From assembly GCF_018614135.1 (NCBI RefSeq), contig NZ_JAGGOW010000032.1, positions 78,963 to 142,962 on the forward strand: a DNA stretch of 64,000 nt, given 5' to 3'. This document shows, in pieces, positions 37,274 to 45,434 of this stretch. Made by a program: the position numbers and the translations under genes. The stretch comes from Streptomyces sp. ISL-66. Its GTDB lineage: Bacteria; Actinomycetota; Actinomycetes; Streptomycetales; Streptomycetaceae. The notes under the pieces are model-generated. The model ran no database searches. It was not told where the DNA came from and was given only the letters and a program-made list of their open reading frames with translations. Position 1 is the stretch's first letter. Each line of letters starts with the position of its first letter.

Positions 37274-38953
37274 GTGGAACAGCAGACAGGCGCGGGCGCG
37301 GTGCTCGCGGGCCGGTACCGGCTCGTCGAGCCCATCGGCAGGGGCGGCATGGGCAAGGTGTGGCGCGCACACGATGAGCTGCTGCACAGGACCGTCGCCG
37401 TCAAGGAACTGACGGCGGGCCTGTACGTCGCCCAGGCCGACCGGGACGTCCTGCACGCCCGGACGCAGAAGGAGGCGCGGGCCGCGGCCCGGATCCAGCA
37501 TCCCGCCGTCGTCACCGTCCACGACGTGCTCGAACACGACGACCGGCCGTGGATCGTCATGGAGTACATCGACGGCCCCTCCCTCGCGGACGCGGCGAAG
37601 ACGGCCGGCCGGATCGAGCCCCGCGAGGCGGCCCGGATCGGGCTGCACGTGCTGCGCGCGCTGCGCGCCGCGCACGCGGTCGGCGTACTGCACCGGGACG
37701 TGAAGCCGGGCAACGTCATGCTCGCCAAGGACGGCCGCGTGATGCTCGCGGACTTCGGCATCGCGGCGATCGAGGGCGACTCCTCCATCACGCGCACCGG
37801 CGAACTCGTCGGATCCATCGACTATCTGGCTCCCGAGCGGGTCACGGGCGGGGTGCCGGACCCGGCGTCCGACCTGTGGGCGCTCGGCGCCACGCTGTAC
37901 ACGGCCGTCGAGGCCCGCTCGCCGTTCCGCCGTACGTCGCCCATCTCCAGCCTCCAGGCCGTGGTGAACGAGGAGCCGCCCGCCCCGACGCACGCGGGCC
38001 CGCTGGCTTCCGTCATCACGGCGCTGCTTCGCAAGGATCCCAAGCACCGGCCGTCGGCCGCCGATGCCGAGCAGATGCTGCTGGAGGCGATGGAGGGCCG
38101 GGAGCCGAAGGCGGCGCACGCTTACGTACCGACGCGCGCGCTGGGCTCCGCCGAGCTGTCCTCCGCCCGCGAGCGGGCGGCGGACGGGCCCGCGCCTTCG
38201 GAGCTGGCGCCCGTGGCGGCGTTCGGATCCGAGTCGCGGACGGAGTCGAAGACCAGGGCGGAGCCGCGGGCGGCCCCGGGTGGCCGCACCGCCCCCGCCG
38301 CCGCGCCCGGCCGCGTCCGGCGCGCGGCGGTCGTCGCCCTGGTGGCGGCGCTGCTCGGCGGCGGCGGGATGTTCGGGGTGCTGAAGTACACCGGCGACGC
38401 GAGCGCCGAGGGCGGCGCCCCGGATCCGGGCAAGTCGGTCGGCGCGTCCGGCCAGTCGTCCGGCACGGGCCAGACCAAGGGGCAGAAGGAGGCGGTCGCG
38501 CCGGCGGGCTGGCACAAAGTCGTGGATCCCGTGGGCTTCTCCCTCTTCCTCCCGGACGGCTGGACGCGGCGGCTCGACGGGGAGCAGATCGACTACACCC
38601 CGGACGGCGGCAAGCACTTCGTCCGGATCGCGGTCGATCCGGAGCCGGACTTCGAGAACCCGTACATGCACCTGCTGGACCTGGAGAAGCAGGTGGCCAA
38701 GCGCTCCGACTACGTGCGCGTGACGCTGCACCCGAACACCTTCCGCGGGCAGGTCAAGGCCGTCCTGTGGGAGTTCACCTGGACGGAGAAGACGGGGGCT
38801 TTCCCCGGGCCCCGGCGGGCGGTGGAGCAGATGTACTACGACCCCGCGGGGACGGAGTACGCGGTGTACATGTCGAGCCCGGCCGCGGACTGGCAGACGA
38901 CCCGCTCGCAGTTCGACACGGTGCTCACCGGTTGGCAGCCGCCCGGGAATTGA
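37274..38953 (+). CDS. Transmembrane Ser/Thr protein kinase
   Basis: The 559-residue kinase starts directly with its catalytic domain (residues 10-280). It has IGRGGMGKVWRAHDELLHRTVAVKEL, HRDVKPGN near residue 139, DFGIAAIEGD near 160 and SDLWALGATLYTAVEARSPF, all intact. A short charged linker precedes one membrane helix (VVALVAALLGGGGMFGVL, about 352-370). The outer domain (about 414-559) opens GWHKVVDPVGFSLFLPDGW, matching the outer domains of the two preceding genes. The start is GTG 37274, 117 bases after the pseudokinase stop and on the same strand, so the three genes may be co-expressed. Confidence 0.93.
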   Translation: MEQQTGAGAVLAGRYRLVEPIGRGGMGKVWRAHDELLHRTVAVKELTAGLYVAQADRDVLHARTQKEARAAARIQHPAVVTVHDVLEHDDRPWIVMEYIDGPSLADAAKTAGRIEPREAARIGLHVLRALRAAHAVGVLHRDVKPGNVMLAKDGRVMLADFGIAAIEGDSSITRTGELVGSIDYLAPERVTGGVPDPASDLWALGATLYTAVEARSPFRRTSPISSLQAVVNEEPPAPTHAGPLASVITALLRKDPKHRPSAADAEQMLLEAMEGREPKAAHAYVPTRALGSAELSSARERAADGPAPSELAPVAAFGSESRTESKTRAEPRAAPGGRTAPAAAPGRVRRAAVVALVAALLGGGGMFGVLKYTGDASAEGGAPDPGKSVGASGQSSGTGQTKGQKEAVAPAGWHKVVDPVGFSLFLPDGWTRRLDGEQIDYTPDGGKHFVRIAVDPEPDFENPYMHLLDLEKQVAKRSDYVRVTLHPNTFRGQVKAVLWEFTWTEKTGAFPGPRRAVEQMYYDPAGTEYAVYMSSPAADWQTTRSQFDTVLTGWQPPGN

Positions 38954-38997
38954 AGGCCGGGGGCCGAAGGAAGCTCCGGTGGGCGATTTCCGCCATC

Positions 38998-39017
38998 CTG
39001 CCAGCGATCACTGGCAG
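38998..39017. promoter_or_regulatory. Inverted repeat CTGCCAG-N6-CTGGCAG upstream of the aldehyde dehydrogenase
   Basis: Seven-base perfect arms lie about 65-85 bases upstream of the ATG at 39081. The following bases (39019-39055) hold AAAATACGG and a GGTTACC/GGTACC pair. This fits an operator in the promoter of the dehydrogenase/GMC oxidase pair. The regulator is unknown. Confidence 0.5.
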
Positions 39018-39080
39018 AAATGGCAAAATACGGTTACCGGCGGGTACCCAAAGGCCCCCGGGCGCAATACGCTCACCCGC

Positions 39081-40709
39081 ATGACGGACACGCAGGCCCC
39101 GGCCCCCCTCCGCAGCGCCCCGCAGCCCACCAACCCGGTCGCCCCCGCCCCGGCCGGCGCCCGGAGCGCCGCCGACGTGGTGACCCCCGAACTGGTCGCC
39201 CGGCTGACCCGCGGAGTGGCCGGCTCCGGCCGCACCGCCAACCACACCCCCTTCACCGGCGACAAGCTCGCGGACCTCCCCGAAGCCACGCCCGAGGACG
39301 TGGCCGAGGCCTTCGCCCGGGCCCGCGCCGCGCAGCCCGCCTGGGCCGCCGTGCCCGTACGCGCGCGGGCCGCCGTACTGCTGCGCTTCCACGACCTGGT
39401 GCTGTCGCGCCAGGCCGAGGTCCTCGACCTGATCCAGCTGGAGACCGGCAAGGCCCGCCTGCACGCCCACGAGGAGGTCCAGGCCGTCACGGTCGCCGCG
39501 CGCCACTACGGCCGCCGCGCCCCCTCGTACCTGCGCCCGAAGGGCCACGCGGGCGCCATGCCCACCCTCACCAAGGTCACCGAGCTGCGTCAGCCGCGCG
39601 GGGTCGTCGGCCAGATCGCCCCCTGGAACTACCCCTTCGAGCTGTCCATCGGCGACGCGTTGCCCGCCTTCGTCGCGGGCAACGCCCTCGTGATGAAGCC
39701 CGACACCGAGACCGCGCTCACCGCCCTGTGGGCCCGCGACCTGATGATCGAGGCCGGGCTGCCGGCCGAGGTGTTCCAGATCGTCCTCGGCGAGGGCCCG
39801 GTCGTCGGCCCCGAGCTGGTCCGACACGCCGACTACGTTTCGTTCACCGGCTCCACGCGTACGGGCCGCGAGGTCGCCCAGGGTGCGGCCGCCCGCCTGG
39901 TCGGGGTCTCCCTCGAACTCGGCGGCAAGAACGCCATGCTCGTCCTGCGCGACGCCGACATAGAGAAGGCCGCCGCCGGCGCCGTCCGCGCCTGCTTCTC
40001 CTCCGCCGGACAGCTCTGCATCTCCATCGAGCGGCTCTACGTCCACGCCTCGATCGCGGATGAGTTCGTCGCCCGCTTCGCCGCCCGTACGAAGGCCATG
40101 CGCCTCGGCTCCTCCCTCGCCTACGGCGCCGAGATGGGCTCCCTGGCCGGCGAGCGCCAGCTGGCCGCCGTACAGCGGCACGTGGACGAGGCCGTCGCCA
40201 AGGGCGCCACCCTCGTCGCGGGCGGCGTCGCCCGCCCCGACATCGGCCCGCTCTTCTACGAGCCGACCATCCTCGACGGCGTCGAGGCCCCCATGGCGGT
40301 GTGCGGGGAGGAGACCTTCGGACCGGTCGTCTCCGTCTACCGCTTCACCGACGAGGACGAGGTCGTCGCCCAGGCCAACGCGACCGCCTACGGCCTGAAC
40401 TCCAGCGTGTGGACGAAGGACTCCCGCCGGGGCCACGCTGTCGCCGCCCGCCTGCGCACCGGCACCGTCAACATCAACGAGGGCTACGCCCCGGCCTACG
40501 GCAGCGCCGGCGCTCCCATGGGCGGCATGAAGGACTCCGGCCTCGGCCGCCGCCACGGCTCCGAGGGGATCCTCAAGTACACCGAGGCCCAGACCGTCGC
40601 CCACCAGCGGCTGCTGCCGATGGCGCCCTCGCTCGGCATGGACGACGAGAAGTACGCGGCGTTCATGAGCCGCAGCCTCAAGGTCATGAAGGCCCTCCGA
40701 TTCCGCTGA
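39081..40709 (+). CDS. gabD2: Succinate-semialdehyde dehydrogenase [NAD(P)+], GabD2 type
   Basis: The 542-residue aldehyde dehydrogenase oxidises succinate semialdehyde or a related aldehyde. The catalytic Glu is in VSLELGGKNAML (near residue 279) and the nucleophilic Cys in SSAGQLCISIERLYVH (near 313). The cofactor segment is PRGVVGQIAPWNYPFELSIGDALPAFVAGNALVMKPDTETALTAL. The tail YTEAQTVAHQRLLPMAPSLGMDDEKYAAFM, beyond the usual ALDH end, is typical of the actinobacterial GabD2 group. The ATG at 39081 avoids an upstream extension with no similarity. The GMC oxidoreductase gene starts 26 bases after the stop, so they form an operon. Confidence 0.88.
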   Translation: MTDTQAPAPLRSAPQPTNPVAPAPAGARSAADVVTPELVARLTRGVAGSGRTANHTPFTGDKLADLPEATPEDVAEAFARARAAQPAWAAVPVRARAAVLLRFHDLVLSRQAEVLDLIQLETGKARLHAHEEVQAVTVAARHYGRRAPSYLRPKGHAGAMPTLTKVTELRQPRGVVGQIAPWNYPFELSIGDALPAFVAGNALVMKPDTETALTALWARDLMIEAGLPAEVFQIVLGEGPVVGPELVRHADYVSFTGSTRTGREVAQGAAARLVGVSLELGGKNAMLVLRDADIEKAAAGAVRACFSSAGQLCISIERLYVHASIADEFVARFAARTKAMRLGSSLAYGAEMGSLAGERQLAAVQRHVDEAVAKGATLVAGGVARPDIGPLFYEPTILDGVEAPMAVCGEETFGPVVSVYRFTDEDEVVAQANATAYGLNSSVWTKDSRRGHAVAARLRTGTVNINEGYAPAYGSAGAPMGGMKDSGLGRRHGSEGILKYTEAQTVAHQRLLPMAPSLGMDDEKYAAFMSRSLKVMKALRFR

Positions 40710-40735
40710 ACCAGACTCCGCTAAGGGGCAGCACC

Positions 40736-42535
40736 GTGTCTGAGTCCAACGACCACGACCACGACTACGACGTCATCGTCATCGGATCGGGCTTCGGAGG
40801 GTCGGTCTCGGCACTGCGGCTCACCGAGAAGGGCTACCGGGTCGGCGTCCTGGAGGCAGGGCGCCGCTTCACCCGCGAGGGCCTGCCGAAGAACAGCTGG
40901 GACATCCGCAACTACCTGTGGGCCCCGGCCCTCGGCCTGTACGGGATCCAGCGCATCCACCTCCTCGGCAACGTGATGGTCCTCGCGGGCGCCGGGGTGG
41001 GCGGCGGCTCGCTCAACTACGCCAACACCCTGTACGTGGCCCCCACCGCCTTCTTCGAGGACCGGCAGTGGGCGTCCATCACGGACTGGCGCGATGAACT
41101 CACCCCGTACTACGACCAGGCCAAGCGGATGCTCGGAGTACGGCTGAACCCGACGACCACCCCCTCCGACGTGCACCTCAAGGCCGCCGCCGAGAAGATG
41201 GGCGTCGCCGACTCCTTCCACATGGCCCCGGTCGGCGTCTTCTTCGGGGACGGCGAGGACGCCGAGGGCCGCTCGAAGGCGCGCCCCGGCGACGAGGTCG
41301 CCGACCCGTACTTCGGCGGCGCGGGCCCCGCCCGCAAGGCGTGTACCGAGTGCGGGGAGTGCATGACCGGCTGCCGGCACGGGGCGAAGAACACCCTCAA
41401 CGAGAACTACCTGCACCTCGCGGAGCGGGCCGGCGCCGTCATCCACCCGATGACCACCGTCACGGCCCTCTCCGACCACCCCGAGGGCGGCTACCGCGTC
41501 CGCACCGTCCCCACCGACAGCCGTCGCCGCGGCAAGGCCAAGGTGCTGCGCGCCCGCTACGTGGTCGTCGCGGCGGGCACGTACGGGACCCAGACCCTGC
41601 TGCACACGATGAAGGACCTCGGCGAACTGCCCCGCCTCTCGGACCGGCTCGGCGAACTGACCCGGACCAACTCCGAAGGCCTCGTAGGCGCCCAGACCGA
41701 CGACCGGCGCTACCGCGAGCGGCACGGCCGGGAACGGCGGGCCGACTTCACGCGCGGCGTGGCCATCACCTCCTCGGTGCACCCCAATGCCGACACGCAC
41801 ATCGAGCCGGTGCGCTACGGCAAGGGTTCCAACGCCATGGGGTTCATGACGATCCTCCAGGTGCCGTACTCCGAGCGCCGGGTCCGGGCCTGGTTCGGGC
41901 GGACCGTCCGGCACCCGGTGCAACTGGTGCGCTCGCTCTCCAACCGGCGCTGGTCGGAGCGGACCATCATCGGCCTGGTCATGCAGTCGCTCGACAACTC
42001 CCTGACCACCTACCGCAAGCCCGGCGGCCTCGGCAAGGGCCTGCTCACCGCCCGCCAGGGCCACGGCGCGCCCAACCCGGTGCAGATCGCCGAGGCCACG
42101 CGGGCGGCGACGCTCCTCGCGGAGGAGATCAACGGATTCCCGGGCAGCAACGTCGGCGAGCTGATGGGCACCCCGCTGACGGCCCACTTCCTCGGCGGCT
42201 GCCCGATCGGCGCCTCGCCCGAGGAGGGCGTGGTGGACCCGTACCACCGGCTGTACGGGCACCCGGGCATCTCGGTGGTCGACGGCTCGGCGGTCTCCGC
42301 GAACCTCGGCGTCAACCCGTCGCTGACGATCACGGCCCAGGCGGAGCGGGCGATGTCCTACTGGCCGAACAACGGCGAGCGGGACCCGCGCCCGGAGCAG
42401 GGCGGGGCCTACGTCCGCCTGGCCGCGGTGGAACCGGCCCGTCCGGCGGTCCCGAAGGAGGCCTTCGGGGCGCTGCGGCTGCCGTTCCTGGCGGTCCCGG
42501 AGCTCCCGCCGCGCAAAGCGGAACCGGCAGGCTGA
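40736..42535 (+). CDS. GMC-family oxidoreductase, cholesterol-oxidase (ChoD)-like
   Basis: The 599-residue flavoprotein has the FAD dinucleotide fold YDVIVIGSGFGGSVSALRL near its N-terminus. The GMC glycine loop is GAGVGGGSLNYANTLY. A Cys cluster CTECGECMTGCRHGAKNTLNENYL (about residues 202-225) and the C-terminal active-site region FLGGCPIGASPEEGVVDPYHRLYGHPGISVVDGSAVSANLGVNPSLTITAQAERA follow. M. tuberculosis ChoD (Rv3409c), also near guaB3, shares this layout as I recall. No signal peptide is seen, so it is cytosolic. Whether the substrate is a sterol or another alcohol is open. Coupling to the aldehyde dehydrogenase suggests an alcohol-to-acid route. GTG 40736 has AGGGG upstream. Confidence 0.85.
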   Translation: MSESNDHDHDYDVIVIGSGFGGSVSALRLTEKGYRVGVLEAGRRFTREGLPKNSWDIRNYLWAPALGLYGIQRIHLLGNVMVLAGAGVGGGSLNYANTLYVAPTAFFEDRQWASITDWRDELTPYYDQAKRMLGVRLNPTTTPSDVHLKAAAEKMGVADSFHMAPVGVFFGDGEDAEGRSKARPGDEVADPYFGGAGPARKACTECGECMTGCRHGAKNTLNENYLHLAERAGAVIHPMTTVTALSDHPEGGYRVRTVPTDSRRRGKAKVLRARYVVVAAGTYGTQTLLHTMKDLGELPRLSDRLGELTRTNSEGLVGAQTDDRRYRERHGRERRADFTRGVAITSSVHPNADTHIEPVRYGKGSNAMGFMTILQVPYSERRVRAWFGRTVRHPVQLVRSLSNRRWSERTIIGLVMQSLDNSLTTYRKPGGLGKGLLTARQGHGAPNPVQIAEATRAATLLAEEINGFPGSNVGELMGTPLTAHFLGGCPIGASPEEGVVDPYHRLYGHPGISVVDGSAVSANLGVNPSLTITAQAERAMSYWPNNGERDPRPEQGGAYVRLAAVEPARPAVPKEAFGALRLPFLAVPELPPRKAEPAG

Positions 42536-42542
42536 CACCGGG

Positions 42543-42575
42543 GGGTACCGCGCTCCCCCTCCAAGCGCGGTACCC
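42543..42575. terminator. Terminator after the GMC oxidoreductase
   Basis: A perfect 12-bp stem (GGGTACCGCGCT and complement) with a nine-base loop begins 8 bases after the stop codon. Confidence 0.8.
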
Positions 42576-42700
42576 ACCGAGGTGCATGGGTGACAGATGT
42601 TCGGCCCAGATGGTTGTACCGGAATCCGGCAGGGAGGGCTGTGGTGTCCATCACAGGGTGAGCGGCGCAACTGCGGCGTGGCATCGCGGGTCAAGGGTGC

Positions 42701-44368
42701 ATGAGAATGCGCACCTCCCTGCTGGCGGCGGTCGGCCTGATGGCCGTAGGCCTGACCGCCGCCCCCGCGCACGCCGCGGATCCCGTCTTCACGCTCAGCG
42801 GCCCGGCCGAGATCGGCCTGCGTCCGCACCCCGGGCAGAGCGGCGAGCCGCAGAAGACCACGGTCGATTTCCGCGTCGCGAACGAGACCGGCACGGTCTT
42901 CGACCGGCAGAGCACCTACACGATCGACCTGAGCGCGCTCAAGGGGGTCGCCGACGTCGCGTTCACCCGGGAGCAGCACAACGGCTGCACCCTCGCCGCC
43001 GCGAAGGTGACCTGCAAGGCCTGGTCGATCTGGACGCACGGCAGCCAGGTCGTGTCCCTGGACCTCGCGGCCGCCAAGGACAGCAAGGTCGGCGCCGTCG
43101 TCGACCTGACGATGACCGGCTCGGCGGAGGGCGCCACCTTCAAGCCCATCACCACCAAGGTCAAGGTCGGCGGCCCGGACCTGGTGCTGGAGGAGGCCCC
43201 CCTGAAGCCGGAGATGGTGCCGGGCCAGACGCAGGCCCTGCCGATCGTCCTCTCCAACGCGGGCACCGAGTCCGCGCGGGGCGTGGCGCTGGAGCTGGAC
43301 ACCACGCACGGCATCGACCTCGTCGAGAAGTACGACAACTGCTCGTACAGCGTGTCCGACACCCCGGGCCAGCCCTGGAACACGGGTTGGGGCACCACGA
43401 TCTGCACCTTCGCGGACGAGATCAAGCCGGGGACGGTCTACGAGACGGCGGAGCCGCTGACCCTGAAGGCGGCCCCGCACGCCTTCTTCGACGCGATCAC
43501 CTACGCGGTCTACGAGAACGGCGACCAGCCGAAGACCACGGAGAAGCTCGCCCCGTCCGCCACCACCAAGAAGCTGACGCTCAAGGAGCGCCCGGCCAGG
43601 GCCGCCGCGCTGCGCTCCGCCGACCTCGATCCGTGGAACAACTACCACGAGTTCGCCTTCTCGGTGAAGAACTCCGCCGACCTCGTGGCCGGCGCCGTCT
43701 CCCTCAAGGGCAAGGCGGGCGAGACCGTCAAGGCGGAGCTCGGCTTCCAGAACAACGGCCCGGCGTGGGTCGCCTACCTCCGCTCCGGTGAGGCCGTCGC
43801 CCGCACGGACATCGTCATCCCGGCGGGTGTGAAGGTCACCAAGGCGCCGGAGCAGTGCCGCGGGTTCGAGGCGAACGGCGAGCCCCGCGAGCAGAACCTG
43901 GGCGCCCCGCGCTACCACTGCTCCACCACGCACGTCATCGGCGAGAAGCAGAAGTTCGCCTACCCGTTCGAGCTGAAGATCGAGAAGGTCATCGAGGGGG
44001 CCACGGGCTCGATCTCGGTGGGCCAGTGGGCTGACGACACCCCGGTCCAGGACTGGGACCCGAACAAGGCCAACAACCGGGCCGCCTTCGTGATCAACGG
44101 CAAGGACGCGGGCACCACCCCGACCACGGGCCCGTCCACCGGGACCGGCACGCCGACCCAGGGCGCCTCGGCCACCGCCGCCGCAACCACCTCCGCGTCC
44201 GCCTCGGCCTCGGCCGTGCCGGGAGCCGGGAAGGGCCCCAAGGCCAACGGGGGCCTGGCCTCCACCGGCAGCACCGCCCTGCCCGTCGCGATCGGCGGAG
44301 CGGCGCTCGTCGCAGCCGGTGGGGCCTTGTACGTCGCCGTCCGGCGGCGGGCCGCCGCGCGGGCGTAG
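42701..44368 (+). CDS. Secreted cell-wall protein with LAxTG sortase signal
   Basis: The 555-residue protein has a Sec signal peptide (MRMRTSLLAAVGLMAVGLTAAPAHA, cleavage after AHA). Several beta-rich, CARDB-like domains follow (for example LPIVLSNAGTESARGVALELDTTHGI, and three sets of paired cysteines). A Thr/Gly/Ser linker leads to LASTG at residues 519-523, then a hydrophobic helix and the basic tail RRRAAARA. LAxTG is the signal used by class E sortases of Streptomyces, so it should be attached to peptidoglycan. No catalytic motif is visible. Roles in adhesion or aerial surface are guesses. It is flanked by terminators at 42543 and 44560. Confidence 0.88.
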   Translation: MRMRTSLLAAVGLMAVGLTAAPAHAADPVFTLSGPAEIGLRPHPGQSGEPQKTTVDFRVANETGTVFDRQSTYTIDLSALKGVADVAFTREQHNGCTLAAAKVTCKAWSIWTHGSQVVSLDLAAAKDSKVGAVVDLTMTGSAEGATFKPITTKVKVGGPDLVLEEAPLKPEMVPGQTQALPIVLSNAGTESARGVALELDTTHGIDLVEKYDNCSYSVSDTPGQPWNTGWGTTICTFADEIKPGTVYETAEPLTLKAAPHAFFDAITYAVYENGDQPKTTEKLAPSATTKKLTLKERPARAAALRSADLDPWNNYHEFAFSVKNSADLVAGAVSLKGKAGETVKAELGFQNNGPAWVAYLRSGEAVARTDIVIPAGVKVTKAPEQCRGFEANGEPREQNLGAPRYHCSTTHVIGEKQKFAYPFELKIEKVIEGATGSISVGQWADDTPVQDWDPNKANNRAAFVINGKDAGTTPTTGPSTGTGTPTQGASATAAATTSASASASAVPGAGKGPKANGGLASTGSTALPVAIGGAALVAAGGALYVAVRRRAAARA

Positions 44369-44376
44369 CACCGTAG

Positions 44377-44446
44377 GGATCCCGGATCCCGGATCCCGGA
44401 TCCCGGATCCCGGATCCCGGATCCCGGATCCCGGATCCCGGATCCC
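44377..44446. repeat. GGATCCC heptamer, ten perfect tandem copies
   Basis: Seventy bases of an exact 7-bp unit start 8 bases after the LAxTG gene stop. Each unit contains the GGATCC palindrome, so transcripts and single strands can form many alternative hairpins. The remainder of 44447-44559 shows no gene. After the terminator, 44598-44830 also shows nothing I can support. Confidence 0.95.
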
Positions 44447-44559
44447 GGAAATCCGGAATCCCGTGCAACCTTCCGTGCTGACGGGCTGTCTCATCCATGC
44501 GTCCGGCGGGACCGCGCTCGGAGGGGGAGTGCGGTCCCGGTCCGTACCGGAGCACAGAA

Positions 44560-44597
44560 GAACGGCCGGCCCGGGGCGTCCCCCGGGCCGGCCGTTC
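44560..44597. terminator. Strong terminator downstream of the repeat array
   Basis: A perfect 17-bp stem (GAACGGCCGGCCCGGGG and complement) with loop CGTC is followed by CCTTTT. It probably ends transcripts coming from the LAxTG gene through the heptamer array. Confidence 0.9.
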
Positions 44598-44830
44598 CCT
44601 TTTGGGGTGACCGGACTGCTGTCCCCTGCCGTCCGGTCACGCGAAGGAGCGAGGTCCCATGACGCGCCCCCGTGAGGGGTGCGTCTCATCGCTCCGCCGG
44701 AGCCACGCGCGGTGCTGCGTACCGCACCTGGCTGGCACGGACACCGCATCAACGAAGGGTGCCGGGGGCGGTCACGGTCCGGACGGGTGACGAACGGTCG
44801 ATCGCCGCCCGCCCGTGCGGCCCGTGCGCC

Positions 44831-45139
44831 TCAGACCCGGCCGCGGCACAGCTCCAGCAGGGTCATGGCGAGCGCGGTGCCGGGCTTGCCGAGGGCGTCG
44901 CTCCAATGGCCCAGGACCTCCATCTCCCGCGACAGGTGCACCCGGCGGCCGCCCGAGCCGATCCGGGCCTCCTGGATGACTGCCGAGACGGCCATCCGCT
45001 CCTGGATCAGGCCGATGATCCGGTCGTCGAGGGCGTCGATCCGGTCGCGGGAGCCGGCGATCAGCTGCTCGGGGGTCGTGGTGGCGGTGACGGCGGCGGT
45101 GACGGCGGCGGGGGCGGTGGTCGTGGCGGTGACGGACAC
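44831..45139 (-). CDS. Chorismate mutase, AroQ type
   Basis: The 102-residue protein converts chorismate to prephenate for Phe and Tyr synthesis. After a Thr/Ala-rich N-terminus (about 1-22) it has the all-helical AroQ pattern. IAGSRDRIDALDDRIIGLIQERMAVSAVIQEARIGSGGRRVHLSREMEVLGHW carries the Arg, Asp and Arg/Lys residues of the active site. The GTG at 45139 has AGGAG seven bases upstream. A GC-rich hairpin (45181-45218) and a small leader ORF (45242-45310) on the same strand precede it, suggesting attenuation. The Thr-Ala repeat N-terminus is encoded by GACGGC-type repeats. Confidence 0.88.
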   Translation of the reverse strand: MSVTATTTAPAAVTAAVTATTTPEQLIAGSRDRIDALDDRIIGLIQERMAVSAVIQEARIGSGGRRVHLSREMEVLGHWSDALGKPGTALAMTLLELCRGRV

Positions 45140-45180
45140 GGGGATCTCCTGTGGGTGGGGGACCGGCAGGAGCGGAAACG

Positions 45181-45218
45181 CCAGAGCGCCCCGGTCCTGT
45201 CGGACCGGGGCGCTCTGG
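45181..45218 (-). terminator. Candidate attenuator hairpin upstream of chorismate mutase
   Basis: A perfect 17-bp stem (CCAGAGCGCCCCGGTCC and complement) with a four-base loop lies between the small leader ORF and the chorismate mutase start, all on the minus strand. The guaA promoter (TAGAAT, 45390) lies beyond it, so the hairpin is not in guaA mRNA. On the minus strand it is followed by CGTTTCC. Confidence 0.6.
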
Positions 45219-45241
45219 GAAGTCAGCGGCTCAAGCGAGCA

Positions 45242-45310
45242 TCACGATGACCCATGGCGACCGGACCGGCCGGTGCCATAGGTAAAGAGGAAGCTCAGCT
45301 GCTTGCGCAT
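45242..45310 (-). CDS. Candidate 22-residue leader peptide (Phe/Tyr-containing)
   Basis: The ORF reads MRKQLSFLFTYGTGRSGRHG, then two Ser and a stop. It holds two Phe and one Tyr within five codons, apt for a gene making prephenate. A promoter TTGGCC-N17-TAATAA (45346 to 45318, minus strand) places the transcription start at about the A of its ATG, so it would be a leaderless transcript, common in Streptomyces. A strong hairpin follows 24 bases after the stop, and the chorismate mutase start 42 bases later. A CCGGTCC in the leader codons repeats a segment of the hairpin arm, allowing alternative pairing. Confidence 0.45.
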   Translation of the reverse strand: MRKQLSFLFTYGTGRSGRHGSS

Positions 45311-45389
45311 GAGTGGATTATTACCCTCTGTCCCGCCGCCGGCCAAGCGGGTTCGGATGGTGAGACGAAGAGGGTGGTCGGTCCCCCGG

Positions 45390-45395
45390 TAGAAT
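45390..45395 (+). promoter_or_regulatory. guaA -10 box TAGAAT
   Basis: TAGAAT lies 39 bases before the guaA GTG. No good -35 hexamer is seen at 17 bases, so this may be an activator-dependent or weak promoter. Confidence 0.4.
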
Positions 45396-45434
45396 CAACA
45401 AAACAACCCCCTCTTCCGCCGGAAGGCCTGCCCC

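Noticed and set aside
40721..44752. 1343-codon minus-strand frame antisense to the GMC oxidase and LAxTG gene
   Set aside because: Same GC-bias artefact. The plus-strand frames have recognisable motifs and proper starts.
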